DNA of 64,000 nucleotides from an uncultured Aquimarina sp. (GTDB lineage Bacteria > Bacteroidota > Bacteroidia > Flavobacteriales > Flavobacteriaceae), in contig CANMLS010000012.1 in assembly GCA_947498785.1 (NCBI GenBank), positions 1 to 64,000 of the forward strand, given 5' to 3'. The translations under genes and the position numbers were made by a program. Shown here piece after piece: positions 52,135 to 62,194 of this stretch. Numbering within the stretch: position 1 is the stretch's first letter; every line of letters begins with the position of its first letter. The notes beneath the pieces are model-generated. The model made no database searches. It was not told the origin of the DNA and saw nothing but the letters and a program-made list of their open reading frames with translations.

Positions 52135-52575
52135 TCATACTTCATTAGGTGTAATATCGGACAATATCAAAAAAGTAGTTGTATCTCCATATTGCATTAA
52201 CTTATCTATTAAGTCTTGTAAATGCAATTGATCTTTAAGCACAACTTTAAGGTGAACATTTTGGTTTCCTGTAATACGATGGGCTTCTTTAATTTCTGGT
52301 AACTTGTTTATAAGTATAAAAAGAGCTTTTAAGTTTCCATGAAATACTTTTACTAATACAAAGGCTTCAATTGTATATCCCAGTAATTTATAATCTAGAG
52401 ATAGATCATAATGTTTAATTATCCCTGTATCTTCCATTTTTTGAATTCGTTCCCGAACAGCAGATGGAGAAAGATTAATAATGCGTCCCAAGTCTGCAAA
52501 AGAAATCCTGGAATTCTTTTTTAAATGAGACAGTATTTTGTGATCAATATTATCTACTGTTGATTCGTGTTTCAT
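52135..52575 (-). CDS. Lrp/AsnC-family regulator
   Basis: 146 residues from MKHESTVDNIDHKIL. N-terminal HTH (about 8-60: ILSHLKKNSRISFADLGRIINLSPSAVRERIQKMEDTGII), then an RAM/ligand-binding beta-alpha domain (about 70-146) with VKVFHGNLKALFILINKLPEIKEAHRITGNQNVHLKVVLKD. Such regulators sense amino acids. It is divergent from the 2-hydroxyacid dehydrogenase gene, 102 bases away, and could control it. Confidence 0.87.
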   Translation of the reverse strand: MKHESTVDNIDHKILSHLKKNSRISFADLGRIINLSPSAVRERIQKMEDTGIIKHYDLSLDYKLLGYTIEAFVLVKVFHGNLKALFILINKLPEIKEAHRITGNQNVHLKVVLKDQLHLQDLIDKLMQYGDTTTFLILSDITPNEV

Positions 52576-52677
52576 TTTTGTATAATTAAATTTATTCGAT
52601 TTCAAATATAACTATTAACCGCATAATCAACTTCATATTGAATATTTCTATCTTTAATTTTGATAAAAAATATAACT

Positions 52678-53607
52678 ATGAGTATTGCGATCATTTTTAA
52701 TAATAAAGACCCTGAACCTTGGGCAGAAAAACTAAAATCTAAATTATCTGACATCCCTATTCAAATTTATCCAGAAATACATGATCCATCGATAGTCGAA
52801 TTTGTATTATGCTGGAAGCCAGATCGTAATATTCTTTTACAATTCCCTAATCTTAAAGTAGTTCAATCTGTAGGAGCTTCAGTAGAGCATATTATTAAAA
52901 CACAAGAACTACGTAATACAATTACATTAAGTAGAATAGTAGACAACAATCTCTCTAATGACATGTGGGAATACCTTCTGACTGCTATATTATCAATCTT
53001 AAAAAACAACTTCATATATACTCACCAACAATCTATAAAAGTATGGAAACAGCAACCCTATACTACTATTCAGAATACAACAATATCTATTCTTGGTCTT
53101 GGAAAAATAGGTTCTTTTGTTGCAGAAAAACTAAGTAATATAGGATTTACTGTTAAAGGTTGGTCTTCTTCTCCAAAGAGTATTGATAAAGTTAAAAGCT
53201 ATTCTGGAATTGAGGAATTAGATACTTTCTTAAATAACACTGATATACTAATCAACATATTACCTCTCACTGACACTACCGAAAACATCCTTAATTCTGC
53301 CAATCTTAAAAAAATAAATATTGGAGGGTATTTGATTAATGTTGGACGAGGTGAGCATCTTGTAGAAAGTGACTTTTTAAAACTTTTAGAAGAAAAACAT
53401 CTTTCTGGAGCAACACTTGATGTTTTTAGAACAGAACCGTTACCCCAAGATCACCTTTTCTGGAATCATTCAAAAATTCAAATTACGCCTCATGTTGCTA
53501 GTCTGACCAATATAGCATCTGCTATATCTCAAATCATAGAAAATTATAATAGATTTCTATCTGGTAATTCATTATTACACACTGTTTGTTTAAAAAAAGG
53601 GTATTAG
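52678..53607 (+). CDS. 2-hydroxyacid dehydrogenase, GhrA-like
   Basis: 309 residues from the ATG at 52678. The NAD(P) motif is ISILGLGKIGSFVAEKL; the catalytic Arg is in LINVGRGEHLV, Glu in FRTEPLPQDHLFW, and His in ITPHVASLT. The short form and LFWNHSKIQITPHVAS match the glyoxylate/hydroxypyruvate reductase A group, which reduces 2-keto acids. It is followed at once by a VOC gene and faces an Lrp-type regulator. A role in amino-acid-related keto acid metabolism is possible. Confidence 0.83.
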   Translation: MSIAIIFNNKDPEPWAEKLKSKLSDIPIQIYPEIHDPSIVEFVLCWKPDRNILLQFPNLKVVQSVGASVEHIIKTQELRNTITLSRIVDNNLSNDMWEYLLTAILSILKNNFIYTHQQSIKVWKQQPYTTIQNTTISILGLGKIGSFVAEKLSNIGFTVKGWSSSPKSIDKVKSYSGIEELDTFLNNTDILINILPLTDTTENILNSANLKKINIGGYLINVGRGEHLVESDFLKLLEEKHLSGATLDVFRTEPLPQDHLFWNHSKIQITPHVASLTNIASAISQIIENYNRFLSGNSLLHTVCLKKGY

Positions 53608-53609
53608 GT

Positions 53610-54023
53610 ATGAATACTACATTTCATTTTGCGTTTAAAGTAAAAGACATCAAAAGCACAAAAGATTTCTACATAAAAATATTGGGTTGTAGCTCTGGTA
53701 GAGAAACAAAAGATTGGATTGATTTTGATTTTTATGGTCATCAACTTTCTGCTCATGTTTCTACTGCTATTCCTGATCTGGATTATTGTGGAATCGTTGA
53801 TCAGGTTACTGTACCTATTCCCCATTTTGGATGCATCTTACAAGAAAAAGAGTTTGACACTTTAAGTAAACGATTGCAGGACTATCGTATTGATTTTATT
53901 ATTAAACCTCAAATTCGTTATACAGGACAGGTAGGAGAACAAAAAACAATGTTTGTATTAGATTTTAGCAATAATTCTATAGAATTTAAATGTTTTACAA
54001 AGCAAGAAGAGGTATTTAAATAA
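53610..54023 (+). CDS. VOC-family (glyoxalase-like) protein
   Basis: 137 residues from the ATG at 53610, two bases after the dehydrogenase stop. FHFAFKVKDIKSTKDFYIKILGCSSGRETKDWIDFDFYGHQL and the end FVLDFSNNSIEFKCF give the paired beta-alpha-beta-beta-beta units of the VOC fold, with metal-ligand positions at His (FHF), His (YGHQ) and Glu (IEFK). Related proteins are often dioxygenases or lyases, but the substrate is not evident. Confidence 0.82.
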   Translation: MNTTFHFAFKVKDIKSTKDFYIKILGCSSGRETKDWIDFDFYGHQLSAHVSTAIPDLDYCGIVDQVTVPIPHFGCILQEKEFDTLSKRLQDYRIDFIIKPQIRYTGQVGEQKTMFVLDFSNNSIEFKCFTKQEEVFK

Positions 54024-54134
54024 TGTTTCCTGATAACTCAAAAACCTTGAATTTGACAGGTATATCTTGATTTAAGACACTAATAATAAGTTAAATATAA
54101 TATTTTTCAGCAGATCCTAAATGTGAATTCTTAA

Positions 54135-54171
54135 CAAAAAAAGACAAAGGCTATCTTTCTAGACAGCCTTT
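54135..54171 (-). terminator. Terminator of the beta-helix gene
   Basis: AAAGGCTATCT / AGACAGCCTTT, an 11-bp stem with one mismatch, followed on the minus strand by seven T. It lies 34 bases past the stop of the beta-helix gene. Confidence 0.7.
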
Positions 54172-54204
54172 ATCATATATAAAATATCTCAACACTATTT
54201 TTAC

Positions 54205-56220
54205 TTATTTTTTTAAGTACTTTATAGTTTTAATTATGTTATCTGGTCGATTGTAAAAATGAATCATGTATAAACCAGCTTTTTGTTTTTCTAAATCTAT
54301 TTCATTAAAATGTTTAAATTTTTCTGATAATATGATTTGTCCTAATTGATTATATATTCTATAGTTTCCTTCAATTGACGATTCAATTTTTATCATACCT
54401 GTTCCTGGGTTAGGGTACATCTTAATTATTGAAGAATTAACTTTATCTGCCATAGTAGATAATAACGAACTGTTGTCAAACCCTTCTTTTATCCAGGCAT
54501 TAATAGGAGCAGCTGTATAAGCGGTATCCCAGTTTAAATAATTCATGCCCTCTAAATTTTGATAATATTCATCTCTACCGGATAAACCAAGAACTTCAGT
54601 GACATATCTATCGAAAGAACGACTAGGGTCTGGATATGCAGGCGTAATAGTATTGGTAGCCCCTGTTTGTGTCATCCAGCTATTTAAAGAATAACGTAAA
54701 CCATCAACATTAAATGTATTAGCAGTATCATCTTGTAGTTCAAAAGTATTATTGCTCATTATAGACCTATGGTCATCATCGACCATGTTAACCATAAAAC
54801 CGCCAGTTCTAGATTCGGACTGTGTAATCTCGTTATCGGTTATCGATACATTGGTGTTGTTAACTAAAGCACTTATTCTAAACATATCACCAGTTCCTAA
54901 ATTGTAAATAATATTTTTACTAATGGTAAGGTTTCTATTTTCTCCTGTAACAGAAATACCCCTTACATTATCGACCAATGGGTTGTTTTGATGAATGATA
55001 AGATTTTTCATAACGTCTCCACCATCCCAGTCATTAACATCAATACCCCATCCCAAAGTTCTATCCGTCTGTTGCGACAAACCAATTGAAGTCATAACAT
55101 TTTCCTTAATGGTTATATCTTTAAAACGATGAGGTTGTATATGATCATTACCTCCCATACTGATTCCTACTTCACAGTCGTTATAAAGGTTATTCTCTAA
55201 GGTTATGTTAACAGCATCTCCTGTATCTGTATTAGCCCACTTGGTTCCAGTACTTGAAGGCCTATGGAAAGCATTTCTTCTAAAAATGGCATTTTCAGTA
55301 TGATAAAAATAGGTGTTGTGGTTAAAAATAGTAGCTTTTCTATAATTAGGGTCGCTAGTTCCAGCTTTGGAAAACCAACCATTGTGGTCGAAAATATTCT
55401 CTTCAACGAGAATTCCACCTTTTATGTTACTACTAAACAATCCTTGGGAGTGAACAACTTTACCATTATTATTATTGAGCGTACCATAATTGTTTCTAAT
55501 AACGTTTCTTCTAACTCTAATATTTTCAATGGTACCTCCTTTTATGGTTTGAATAACATTACTTCTGTAAAAGTTAAAAGTACACCCTTCTATTAAAAGG
55601 TTTTCAATGGTATGGTTTCGAGCGGTGTAAAAATTAAAACCATCTTCACCTTGATGGTCAACATATTCTGGATCATTTGGATTTCTTGTATGAGCATAGA
55701 AAGAAAGTCCAATAAACCAAATATGTCTGGTGTCACGACAACATCCACTAATACCTGCATTACTACCTGTTTTAAGTAGAGGAGGTTCATTACTAGAGCC
55801 GTAAGAGGCGAAAACTATGGGGCGTGTAAAAGACTCACCATTTTTTTTGTAATTACCTATTCTTTGATAGAATACATCCCCTCTTTTCAGAAGAATCCAT
55901 GCAGCATCTCCATTAGATACATTTTGCATAGCGGCTCCAATGGTTCTAAAGGCTCTAATGGCTCCTGAAGGTAGAATAGGGTTACTTCCTATTTCTGTTG
56001 CTGTGTTTGAATAAACTTCTCCTGTATCATTATCTCCCGAGGTACTAACATATAAGATTTTTGATGCATTTGCAGGATCCAATATGCTCCAACCATCTGG
56101 ATCATATGGATTTTCGACAATCTGCCCATTAACTGTTAGTAGTCCAAGAAAAGTTATCAATGTAAAATTGATTTTTCTGCTTTTTAAAATTTGCGAAAAA
56201 AAAAGAGGTAATTTTTTCAT
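54205..56220 (-). CDS. Secreted right-handed beta-helix protein with T9SS sorting domain
   Basis: 671 residues. Signal peptide (about 14-33, ending near VNGQ). The central part (about 60-500) consists of beta-helix turns (ITIKENVMTS, NLTISKNIIYNLG, VSITDNEITQSES) and has a CCRDTRHIWF segment. After a linker, a C-terminal T9SS type A sorting domain (about 590-671: MYPNPGTGMIKIESS...YRIYNQLGQIILSEK...AGLYMIHFYN...TIKYLKK) directs export and surface anchoring. Beta-helix proteins are commonly polysaccharide lyases or hydrolases; no catalytic triad is obvious, so the substrate is unknown. Confidence 0.85.
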   Translation of the reverse strand: MKKLPLFFSQILKSRKINFTLITFLGLLTVNGQIVENPYDPDGWSILDPANASKILYVSTSGDNDTGEVYSNTATEIGSNPILPSGAIRAFRTIGAAMQNVSNGDAAWILLKRGDVFYQRIGNYKKNGESFTRPIVFASYGSSNEPPLLKTGSNAGISGCCRDTRHIWFIGLSFYAHTRNPNDPEYVDHQGEDGFNFYTARNHTIENLLIEGCTFNFYRSNVIQTIKGGTIENIRVRRNVIRNNYGTLNNNNGKVVHSQGLFSSNIKGGILVEENIFDHNGWFSKAGTSDPNYRKATIFNHNTYFYHTENAIFRRNAFHRPSSTGTKWANTDTGDAVNITLENNLYNDCEVGISMGGNDHIQPHRFKDITIKENVMTSIGLSQQTDRTLGWGIDVNDWDGGDVMKNLIIHQNNPLVDNVRGISVTGENRNLTISKNIIYNLGTGDMFRISALVNNTNVSITDNEITQSESRTGGFMVNMVDDDHRSIMSNNTFELQDDTANTFNVDGLRYSLNSWMTQTGATNTITPAYPDPSRSFDRYVTEVLGLSGRDEYYQNLEGMNYLNWDTAYTAAPINAWIKEGFDNSSLLSTMADKVNSSIIKMYPNPGTGMIKIESSIEGNYRIYNQLGQIILSEKFKHFNEIDLEKQKAGLYMIHFYNRPDNIIKTIKYLKK

Positions 56221-57019
56221 TGTTAATTATATTTAAGTTGGATTTAAATATATAATTATATACTGTAAAAAGGCAAACTAATCATCTTAGAAATAAGTTA
56301 AATTTTATATATCAAATAGCTAGTAACCATATAACATTAATTATGGCTGTTTTTAATCTATTTCATCTTACTCTATTTAACGATTCTATTTTTTTAAGAC
56401 CTGTCTTGTAGTAAACATTTTAAAAATTATCATATTAGGTATTCTAAAGGAAGTTGAAAACATGAAAAACCTTTCTTTTAAATCGATATATCAATGATAA
56501 AATTTAAACTCTTGTTTTCTTTTTTTCAATTGTCTTGCTACATCACTTCATGTTTTTTAAAAGTCAACTCAAAATTCTGTTCATTTGATTTCGCATATGT
56601 TTTTGGCCCTTACAAACTCAAATTAATATGGCCATTATCATATTAATGATACTCGCAAGAATTCTATAATGTCTAAATGCTATTCCTAATTGTGAAGAAT
56701 TACACTTCTTGAACTATTGTGCATTTTGAAATTTTTGAATTCCGAATTCTTCAATTCGATTTCTATGATTTTGAAAAAATTTGATTTTTAATTAAGGCAA
56801 AAACGATATGTATTATTTGGTTTAAACCACTTTAAGAAATAAAGTCTATGGATGGCTATAGATACCCCTAGACTTTATGAAGGAGTATAAGGTAAAAAGA
56901 AACTATTTCATACATTAATTTCTTGTGAGCAGTGTATTTGTATTTTTTTAAATTTCAAAACAAGTTAAATGCACTTGATTTAATATCATTAAACAAGAAT
57001 CTTTTTTAATTTATAATAA
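56221..57019. other. Long gene-free region
   Basis: About 800 AT-rich bases with no convincing frame. A 10-bp perfect inverted repeat, ATAAAGTCTA (56839-56848) with TAGACTTTAT (56869-56878), could end the minus-strand sugar-oxidation genes. TGGCCATTATCA at 56629-56640 is a poor copy of the FNR-type box with no gene to serve. Confidence 0.5.
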
Positions 57020-57931
57020 TCAAAACCCGATCACTTCGTATAAGTACTTTCTAGCCATTTTTGCATATACCAAAGGTTCTGCTTTGGCAGGATCCTGCTC
57101 TGCTTCTACAACAAGCCATCCTTCATAATTAGCTGCTGCTAAAACCTCAAATATAGGTTCAAAATCTAGACATCCTTCTATATCTCCTGGTACTGTAAAA
57201 ATTCCTCTTAGAATAGATTCTTTGAAAGAATAATTATTTGTATCAGATTCTTTCATTTTTGGCGCTCTGATATTTTTTAAATGTACGTGCTTAATACGAT
57301 GTGCATATTTTTTAGCTAATTCTAATGGGTCTCCTCCTGCAAAATAGATATGCCCTGTATCTAGTAGTAAATGAACCAATTCAGGATCAGTATTTTCCAT
57401 TAATCGATCAACTTCTTCCATGGTTTCAACTCCTGTTCCCATATGATGATGGTAACAAAGTCTCATATCATTGTCTTTGGCAATTTGACCAATGTGATTT
57501 AGTCCAGCGGTTACATCATCCCATTGCTTATCTGTAAATATAGCTTTATTCGCTTTTAATGCAATGGGTTGCTGATGAGACGAACCACCAAGTTCTGCCA
57601 CCACTACATCAGTTCCTCCCATGGCCTTGATAAACTCTAACGATTTTTTAAAATCTTCTATCGTTTTATTATACATGTCTTTTATAGAAAAATATGTGCT
57701 AGTCCAAGGTTCAGAAACCCGCAAACCTCTAATATCAAGTTCATGAGTCAGTTCTTGAATATCTGTTGGATATTTATGACCAACACTACAGCCTTCAAAA
57801 CCTGCTAGTGCCATTTCACTAACACATTGCCCAAAAGGAATACCTATATCAATATCCAAAAAATCATCGTTCCACCACGATGTTGGTGTAATACCAATAA
57901 AAACTTTGTTGTTATTAAATTGATTCTTCAT
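57020..57931 (-). CDS. iolE: IolE-like inosose dehydratase (TIM-barrel)
   Basis: 303 residues. Opening GITPTSWWNDDFLDIDIGIPFGQCVSEMALAGFEGCSVGHKYP is the signature of myo-inosose dehydratase (2-keto-myo-inositol dehydratase). Metal ligands fit the xylose-isomerase-like fold: Glu in VVVAELGGSS, His in LCYHHHMGTG, Asp/His in LLLDTGHIYFAG and Glu in WLVVEAEQDP. No other inositol genes are in view. Its partners are sugar oxidoreductases, so here it may act on a keto-sugar. It is last of the minus-strand group. Confidence 0.82.
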   Translation of the reverse strand: MKNQFNNNKVFIGITPTSWWNDDFLDIDIGIPFGQCVSEMALAGFEGCSVGHKYPTDIQELTHELDIRGLRVSEPWTSTYFSIKDMYNKTIEDFKKSLEFIKAMGGTDVVVAELGGSSHQQPIALKANKAIFTDKQWDDVTAGLNHIGQIAKDNDMRLCYHHHMGTGVETMEEVDRLMENTDPELVHLLLDTGHIYFAGGDPLELAKKYAHRIKHVHLKNIRAPKMKESDTNNYSFKESILRGIFTVPGDIEGCLDFEPIFEVLAAANYEGWLVVEAEQDPAKAEPLVYAKMARKYLYEVIGF

Positions 57932-57961
57932 TTTTAGTTTATTTTAAAGTTTGGTTATTTA

Positions 57962-58438
57962 TTAAACAGTTGGAATTTTAGGTGGATCCTCCCAAGTACC
58001 ATAGCCAGGTGCCTTTGCTCCCATTGGATGTGCCCCTATAGTTGGCCAAAGCAGTCCCTCCTTATATGCATTTTCAGAAACCACAAACGTACTATCACTA
58101 TTACTAACTCCATATTTTTCTAACCAGTAATTAGGTAATTGATACCAAGTTCCTACAAACCACATTTTAATTATATTTCGAGCAACAGGACCTAGTTTAC
58201 TATTACTTAAAATTCTATGACGAATTTCCTTATCTAAACTTGTTTCATCATCTGAATCTGTTTGGATTTTGTTAAATGTATCTATCAGTTCTTGAAAAAT
58301 AGTTACTCCTACTACATTTTTAACGGTACTATAATAAGCTTCTGCTACTCCAGTACCTTGTAATTGAAAAGAGGTAAAAGCTGTTAACTTTTCTGATAAT
58401 TTCAAAAAAAATTGAAATTCTATTAGGTTTATGTCCAT
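57962..58438 (-). CDS. FAD-SLDH-type small subunit of a membrane sugar dehydrogenase
   Basis: 158 residues, no signal. YQLPNYWLEKYG ... AYKEGLLWPTIGAHPMGAKAPGYGTWEDPPK matches the C-terminal part of sorbitol/fructose dehydrogenase small subunits (FAD-SLDH family). This kind of subunit accompanies GMC-type flavin dehydrogenases. In proteobacteria it has a Tat signal, absent here, so the complex may be cytosolic. It is 21 bases after the ferritin-like gene. Confidence 0.68.
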   Translation of the reverse strand: MDINLIEFQFFLKLSEKLTAFTSFQLQGTGVAEAYYSTVKNVVGVTIFQELIDTFNKIQTDSDDETSLDKEIRHRILSNSKLGPVARNIIKMWFVGTWYQLPNYWLEKYGVSNSDSTFVVSENAYKEGLLWPTIGAHPMGAKAPGYGTWEDPPKIPTV

Positions 58439-58459
58439 AATAATTACTGTTTTTGATAA

Positions 58460-59554
58460 TTATACTTTTGATATTTCAGGTACTTTATCTACTTCAAAAG
58501 TGGGCGCCCCATAAACGCCTTCTTTTCCAGGAATAGGGTTATGAATAAGCTCATAAGCCATATTTTTTAATACAAACATTTCTCCAATAGCAGGAATCAG
58601 ATTTTGTGGATTTCCATTAAAAGCATCATTAATTTTTGCTAAGAAATTTTTGTAATATGTATTAAACTTTACATTCGCTTCATACAATTCCGACTCTTCA
58701 GGATAATCTTCCATCTTGGGATTAGTTTTGATATTATACACGGCATCCCAATCAATTGTTAACTCTTTTCCTTTGGGATTACCTGCCGTGTCTCCTGCAA
58801 GGTAATACCTACCTAATTTGATCTGCTCAAATCGGTAATAGTGAGATAATTCCCCTTCATTATCATAAATAGCACCTTCAAACCCTTCTCCTTGTTCTGA
58901 TATTAATCGAATAGCTTCTAAGGCTGATTCTAGATTTGTTACCGGAATTATTTCTCCTCCACCTGAATAATAATATTCTGGAGTTATTTGTCGCTCAGGA
59001 TCACCTTTAAAAAATTCTTCTTCTCCTAATTTTAATGATAGTTTTGTTAAACCTTCACCTATAAATGCATAAAATTCACCTATGCTATAAAAATGCTTTT
59101 CTTCTCCTTCTGCACTTATATAAGTTGGTAAAATTCTTTTTCTGGAAGTATTTTTAAAGGAGGTAAATTGTTTTGGAACATGTCCATCTTGATATTCTCT
59201 TGCAGGCCGTTCTATCATCAAGAAATTATCAATTGTTTTTGGAGAAAAGCTTTCAATATTAACTTCAAAATCTTCTTCTCCATTTGGTAAATACGTTGGG
59301 AATTCTGGTACAAAACCTTCTTTTATTAAATTTGGAGCGCCTCCAATTGCATTTAAAACATTTGCTGCTAATGTTAGATGTAACATTTCTTCAACCACAA
59401 TTACTCTAATTACATTATAAGCTTCTAAATTAGAATTTGGTTTCATAGTGTACATTGATGTTATGTATGGAGGAATAGTTGCATGTTCAAGCTGTATAGC
59501 TGCATACAAATACTCATACAAATCTTCTACATCATTAATTTCTCTGAGTGTCAT
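58460..59554 (-). CDS. VioB-like ferritin-fold protein
   Basis: 364 residues. The N-terminus is a four-helix ferritin-like domain (PF12902 type; LYAAIQLEHATIPPYITSMYT with the Glu/His pair, and VIVVEEMLHLTLAANVLNAIGG with ExxH), implying a diiron centre. The C-terminal two thirds shows no familiar motif. The family includes the imino-phenylpyruvate dimer synthase VioB part. It sits between the GMC oxidoreductase and the FAD-SLDH gene, a combination that points to an oxygen- or peroxide-linked step. Confidence 0.75.
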   Translation of the reverse strand: MTLREINDVEDLYEYLYAAIQLEHATIPPYITSMYTMKPNSNLEAYNVIRVIVVEEMLHLTLAANVLNAIGGAPNLIKEGFVPEFPTYLPNGEEDFEVNIESFSPKTIDNFLMIERPAREYQDGHVPKQFTSFKNTSRKRILPTYISAEGEEKHFYSIGEFYAFIGEGLTKLSLKLGEEEFFKGDPERQITPEYYYSGGGEIIPVTNLESALEAIRLISEQGEGFEGAIYDNEGELSHYYRFEQIKLGRYYLAGDTAGNPKGKELTIDWDAVYNIKTNPKMEDYPEESELYEANVKFNTYYKNFLAKINDAFNGNPQNLIPAIGEMFVLKNMAYELIHNPIPGKEGVYGAPTFEVDKVPEISKV

Positions 59555-59634
59555 TTTATATTAGTTTTTGATTGGTATTGATTTTATTTTATCGAAAAAA
59601 ATTTGCGTTCTTTTTCTTTTGAAGGACAATTTTT

Positions 59635-61584
59635 TTATCCTGATATAGAATTGTAAATTGGAGATGCTATTTCGGTCTTAGATGTTATTTTTTTTAAATC
59701 TTTTATTACCTCTTCTGCACTCAAAAAACACATTGCTGCCATAGTTAGTGTAGTATTAGAAGTACCAATTGTTGGCATACTTCCTGCACCAATGAGGAAT
59801 AGGTTATCATAATCCCATGATCTCTGTTTGAAATTTACTACTGAATTCCTTTCAGATGTTCCCATAATATGAGTTCCTGCAATGTGATTTCCTCCTCTAA
59901 TAGCATAGCCACTTCCATTATAATTTACATAACCATAATCCAGTGGATCATATATTGAATAATCTTCTGCGCCTAATCGTTGAAAAAGTTGTTTGGATAA
60001 TTCTCTTCCATATGCTACTCCTTCCATAGAATAATCAGGCACATGAAAAGAAACAACAGGGCGCATGTTTCCTAATCGATCTCTATACTGCGGATTTACA
60101 GAAATTTTATTACTTGTTTCTGGTAACATTTCTACCATAAAAGCCAGTAACAATTGTCTTGAAACTTGACTGACTAATTCTTTTCTAAGGGCTGTGCCAT
60201 ATTTGTTTTTATTATCAACAATATCTAATAGATTAGTGTATGGAGAACCCGTAGCCCATCCCCATCCATCATTGTGAATGTCTACAGCAAAGGCAGCTTG
60301 TTTTCTTCTAAAATGACCACTTCTAATATCTGAAATACCAGAAGTACAGATAGTTCCTCTAAAAGTACCTGTATTTTCAGGCAATAACCCCCAGCATAAT
60401 AAATAAGGATGGTCCATAAAATTTTTCCCCATTAAATTACTCGTGCTTTTTAGGCCAGAAGCTAACATTAATCGTGCATTTTCAATAGCATTTGCAGCTA
60501 ATATAAATATCTTTCCTTTTAAAACTCCAGATTCATATTCGCTACTATTTACATCTTTATAGTTTTTATATTCTATAGACGTTACTCGACCATTTTCTGG
60601 ATTAACAACTACCTTAGAAGCAATTGTTTGAGGTAATAAATCTACCCTTCCTGTTCGTAGCGCTTTTGCGAGAGTTTTTCGAGCATCGTACTTTGCTTGT
60701 ACAGGACAAATTGGAGTACAATTATTATTCCCTTGACATCTTTCCCCTATCTCTGCCTGATGAGAACTCACTGCTGCAACAGGTCTATATACTTCACCAT
60801 TATTATACTTCCTATATTCCACATTAGGAATCCCATTTCTACCCTGGGGAAAACTTCTAACTTTTAATTCTTTTTTATCCCCATCTAGTTCTAGCGTAGT
60901 TCCATTTATGTCTTTGGCAACACATTTATCTAGATATGATGGCGGCATTTGATGCATTGGATATACATAATTATCCGCATACAAAGAAGTCTCTGAAAAT
61001 TCTTTTGTAATAGGATCAAGATGTTTAAATTCTTGACTTTCAACATTACCAGACACACCTATTTCTTTCTCTGCCATTCGATAATAAGGTTGCAGTTCTC
61101 TATAAGTAATAGGCCAATCTAACCCCTTATCAAATAAGGTTCTCATTTTGAAATCTTCTGGCAACATTCTAGGAGTCTTTGCTTCCCAATGCATTGTAGT
61201 TCCTCCTACTACTCTACTATAAGAAGTATCTGTTACAAATGGCCCATTTTGCACCATATAATTATCTGTATTAGGATGTCCTAATCTAGCCTTCTGAACT
61301 TTCGGACTTCGTGGCATCGGTGCATTTGGATTACTCTTATACGGAGCATTGTTGTCTTTAGTAACAGCGGTATAAAAAGTGTTTAGTAATTTTTCGTAAC
61401 CAGTAAGCGATAAATCTTTTCCTGGTCCCGCTTCAACAATTAATACACTAAACCCTTCTTTGGCAATTTCGTTTGCAAGGATAGATCCACTTATACCTGA
61501 CCCCACAATTACAACATCATATACTTTTTGGGACGCAGTACTATGATCTATAGTATACGTGATTTTACTATGGTCATTACTCAT
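59635..61584 (-). CDS. GMC-family oxidoreductase (sugar dehydrogenase type)
   Basis: 649 residues. An FAD-binding Rossmann motif is at the front (YDVVIVGSGISGSILANEI, about 23-40). The central motif CQGNNNCTPICPVQAKYDARK is typical of fructose/gluconate-dehydrogenase-like GMC enzymes. The C-terminus has HIAGTHIMGTSERNSVVN with the catalytic His and LFLIGAGSMPTIGTSNTTLTMAAM. No signal peptide. It likely oxidises a sugar or sugar alcohol and works with the small subunit two genes downstream. First gene of the minus-strand group. Confidence 0.85.
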   Translation of the reverse strand: MSNDHSKITYTIDHSTASQKVYDVVIVGSGISGSILANEIAKEGFSVLIVEAGPGKDLSLTGYEKLLNTFYTAVTKDNNAPYKSNPNAPMPRSPKVQKARLGHPNTDNYMVQNGPFVTDTSYSRVVGGTTMHWEAKTPRMLPEDFKMRTLFDKGLDWPITYRELQPYYRMAEKEIGVSGNVESQEFKHLDPITKEFSETSLYADNYVYPMHQMPPSYLDKCVAKDINGTTLELDGDKKELKVRSFPQGRNGIPNVEYRKYNNGEVYRPVAAVSSHQAEIGERCQGNNNCTPICPVQAKYDARKTLAKALRTGRVDLLPQTIASKVVVNPENGRVTSIEYKNYKDVNSSEYESGVLKGKIFILAANAIENARLMLASGLKSTSNLMGKNFMDHPYLLCWGLLPENTGTFRGTICTSGISDIRSGHFRRKQAAFAVDIHNDGWGWATGSPYTNLLDIVDNKNKYGTALRKELVSQVSRQLLLAFMVEMLPETSNKISVNPQYRDRLGNMRPVVSFHVPDYSMEGVAYGRELSKQLFQRLGAEDYSIYDPLDYGYVNYNGSGYAIRGGNHIAGTHIMGTSERNSVVNFKQRSWDYDNLFLIGAGSMPTIGTSNTTLTMAAMCFLSAEEVIKDLKKITSKTEIASPIYNSISG

Positions 61585-62194
61585 TAGTTTTAGTTTTTAG
61601 AGTTTATAAAATTAAGTTTGATATAAAAACCTATGGGGTAAAGGCTATCTCGGTAATCGAAACAACCATATAAAGTTTTTAAAATGTTGTTTTTCAGTAA
61701 ACTATGTATTCAAACAAGCTCCAATAGTTTACATATAAAATCAAATTATTGACTATAATAAATTACATATTAAAAGATAAGTAGTAAAAATCACTTTAAA
61801 ACAAAAACAAGTTTAAAAAATTATCATTAAAAATTTCTTGTACGAAATGTTGTAAGTAAAATGAAAAAAAAAATTCAAAAAAAACCATTTTAGTACTACC
61901 TCTATCTAAATTTAACCTTTTAGATCTGGAAAAAAAAATTACACTATCCCTTATTAGCTGATCAATATTCAAAAAAGAGAAAACGGGGAGATTTCCGACA
62001 AAATACAAAAATTATCTTTCTTTGAATTATTTTTAATTTTCTAGTATGTTAAATTAATGTTATGTTTTAATGTGGTCTTCTTAAAGTTGGATAATATGGC
62101 TAAATTAAGTGTTATTTAACTGTTTTTCTGTGTAATAGCATTTACATATCATATATATTTTTTGAATTAACCATTTATATATACTCTTAAACCT
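61585..62194. other. Divergent promoter region between GMC and GH15 genes
   Basis: About 600 AT-rich bases with no gene. It should carry promoters for both directions; TATATTTTTTG near 62154-62164 is a plausible -7 element for the glucoamylase gene. No palindromic operator was found by eye. Confidence 0.4.

Noticed and set aside
56629-56640. TGGCCATTATCA as an FNR-type box
   Set aside because: One half-site is imperfect and no gene starts within useful distance on either strand.
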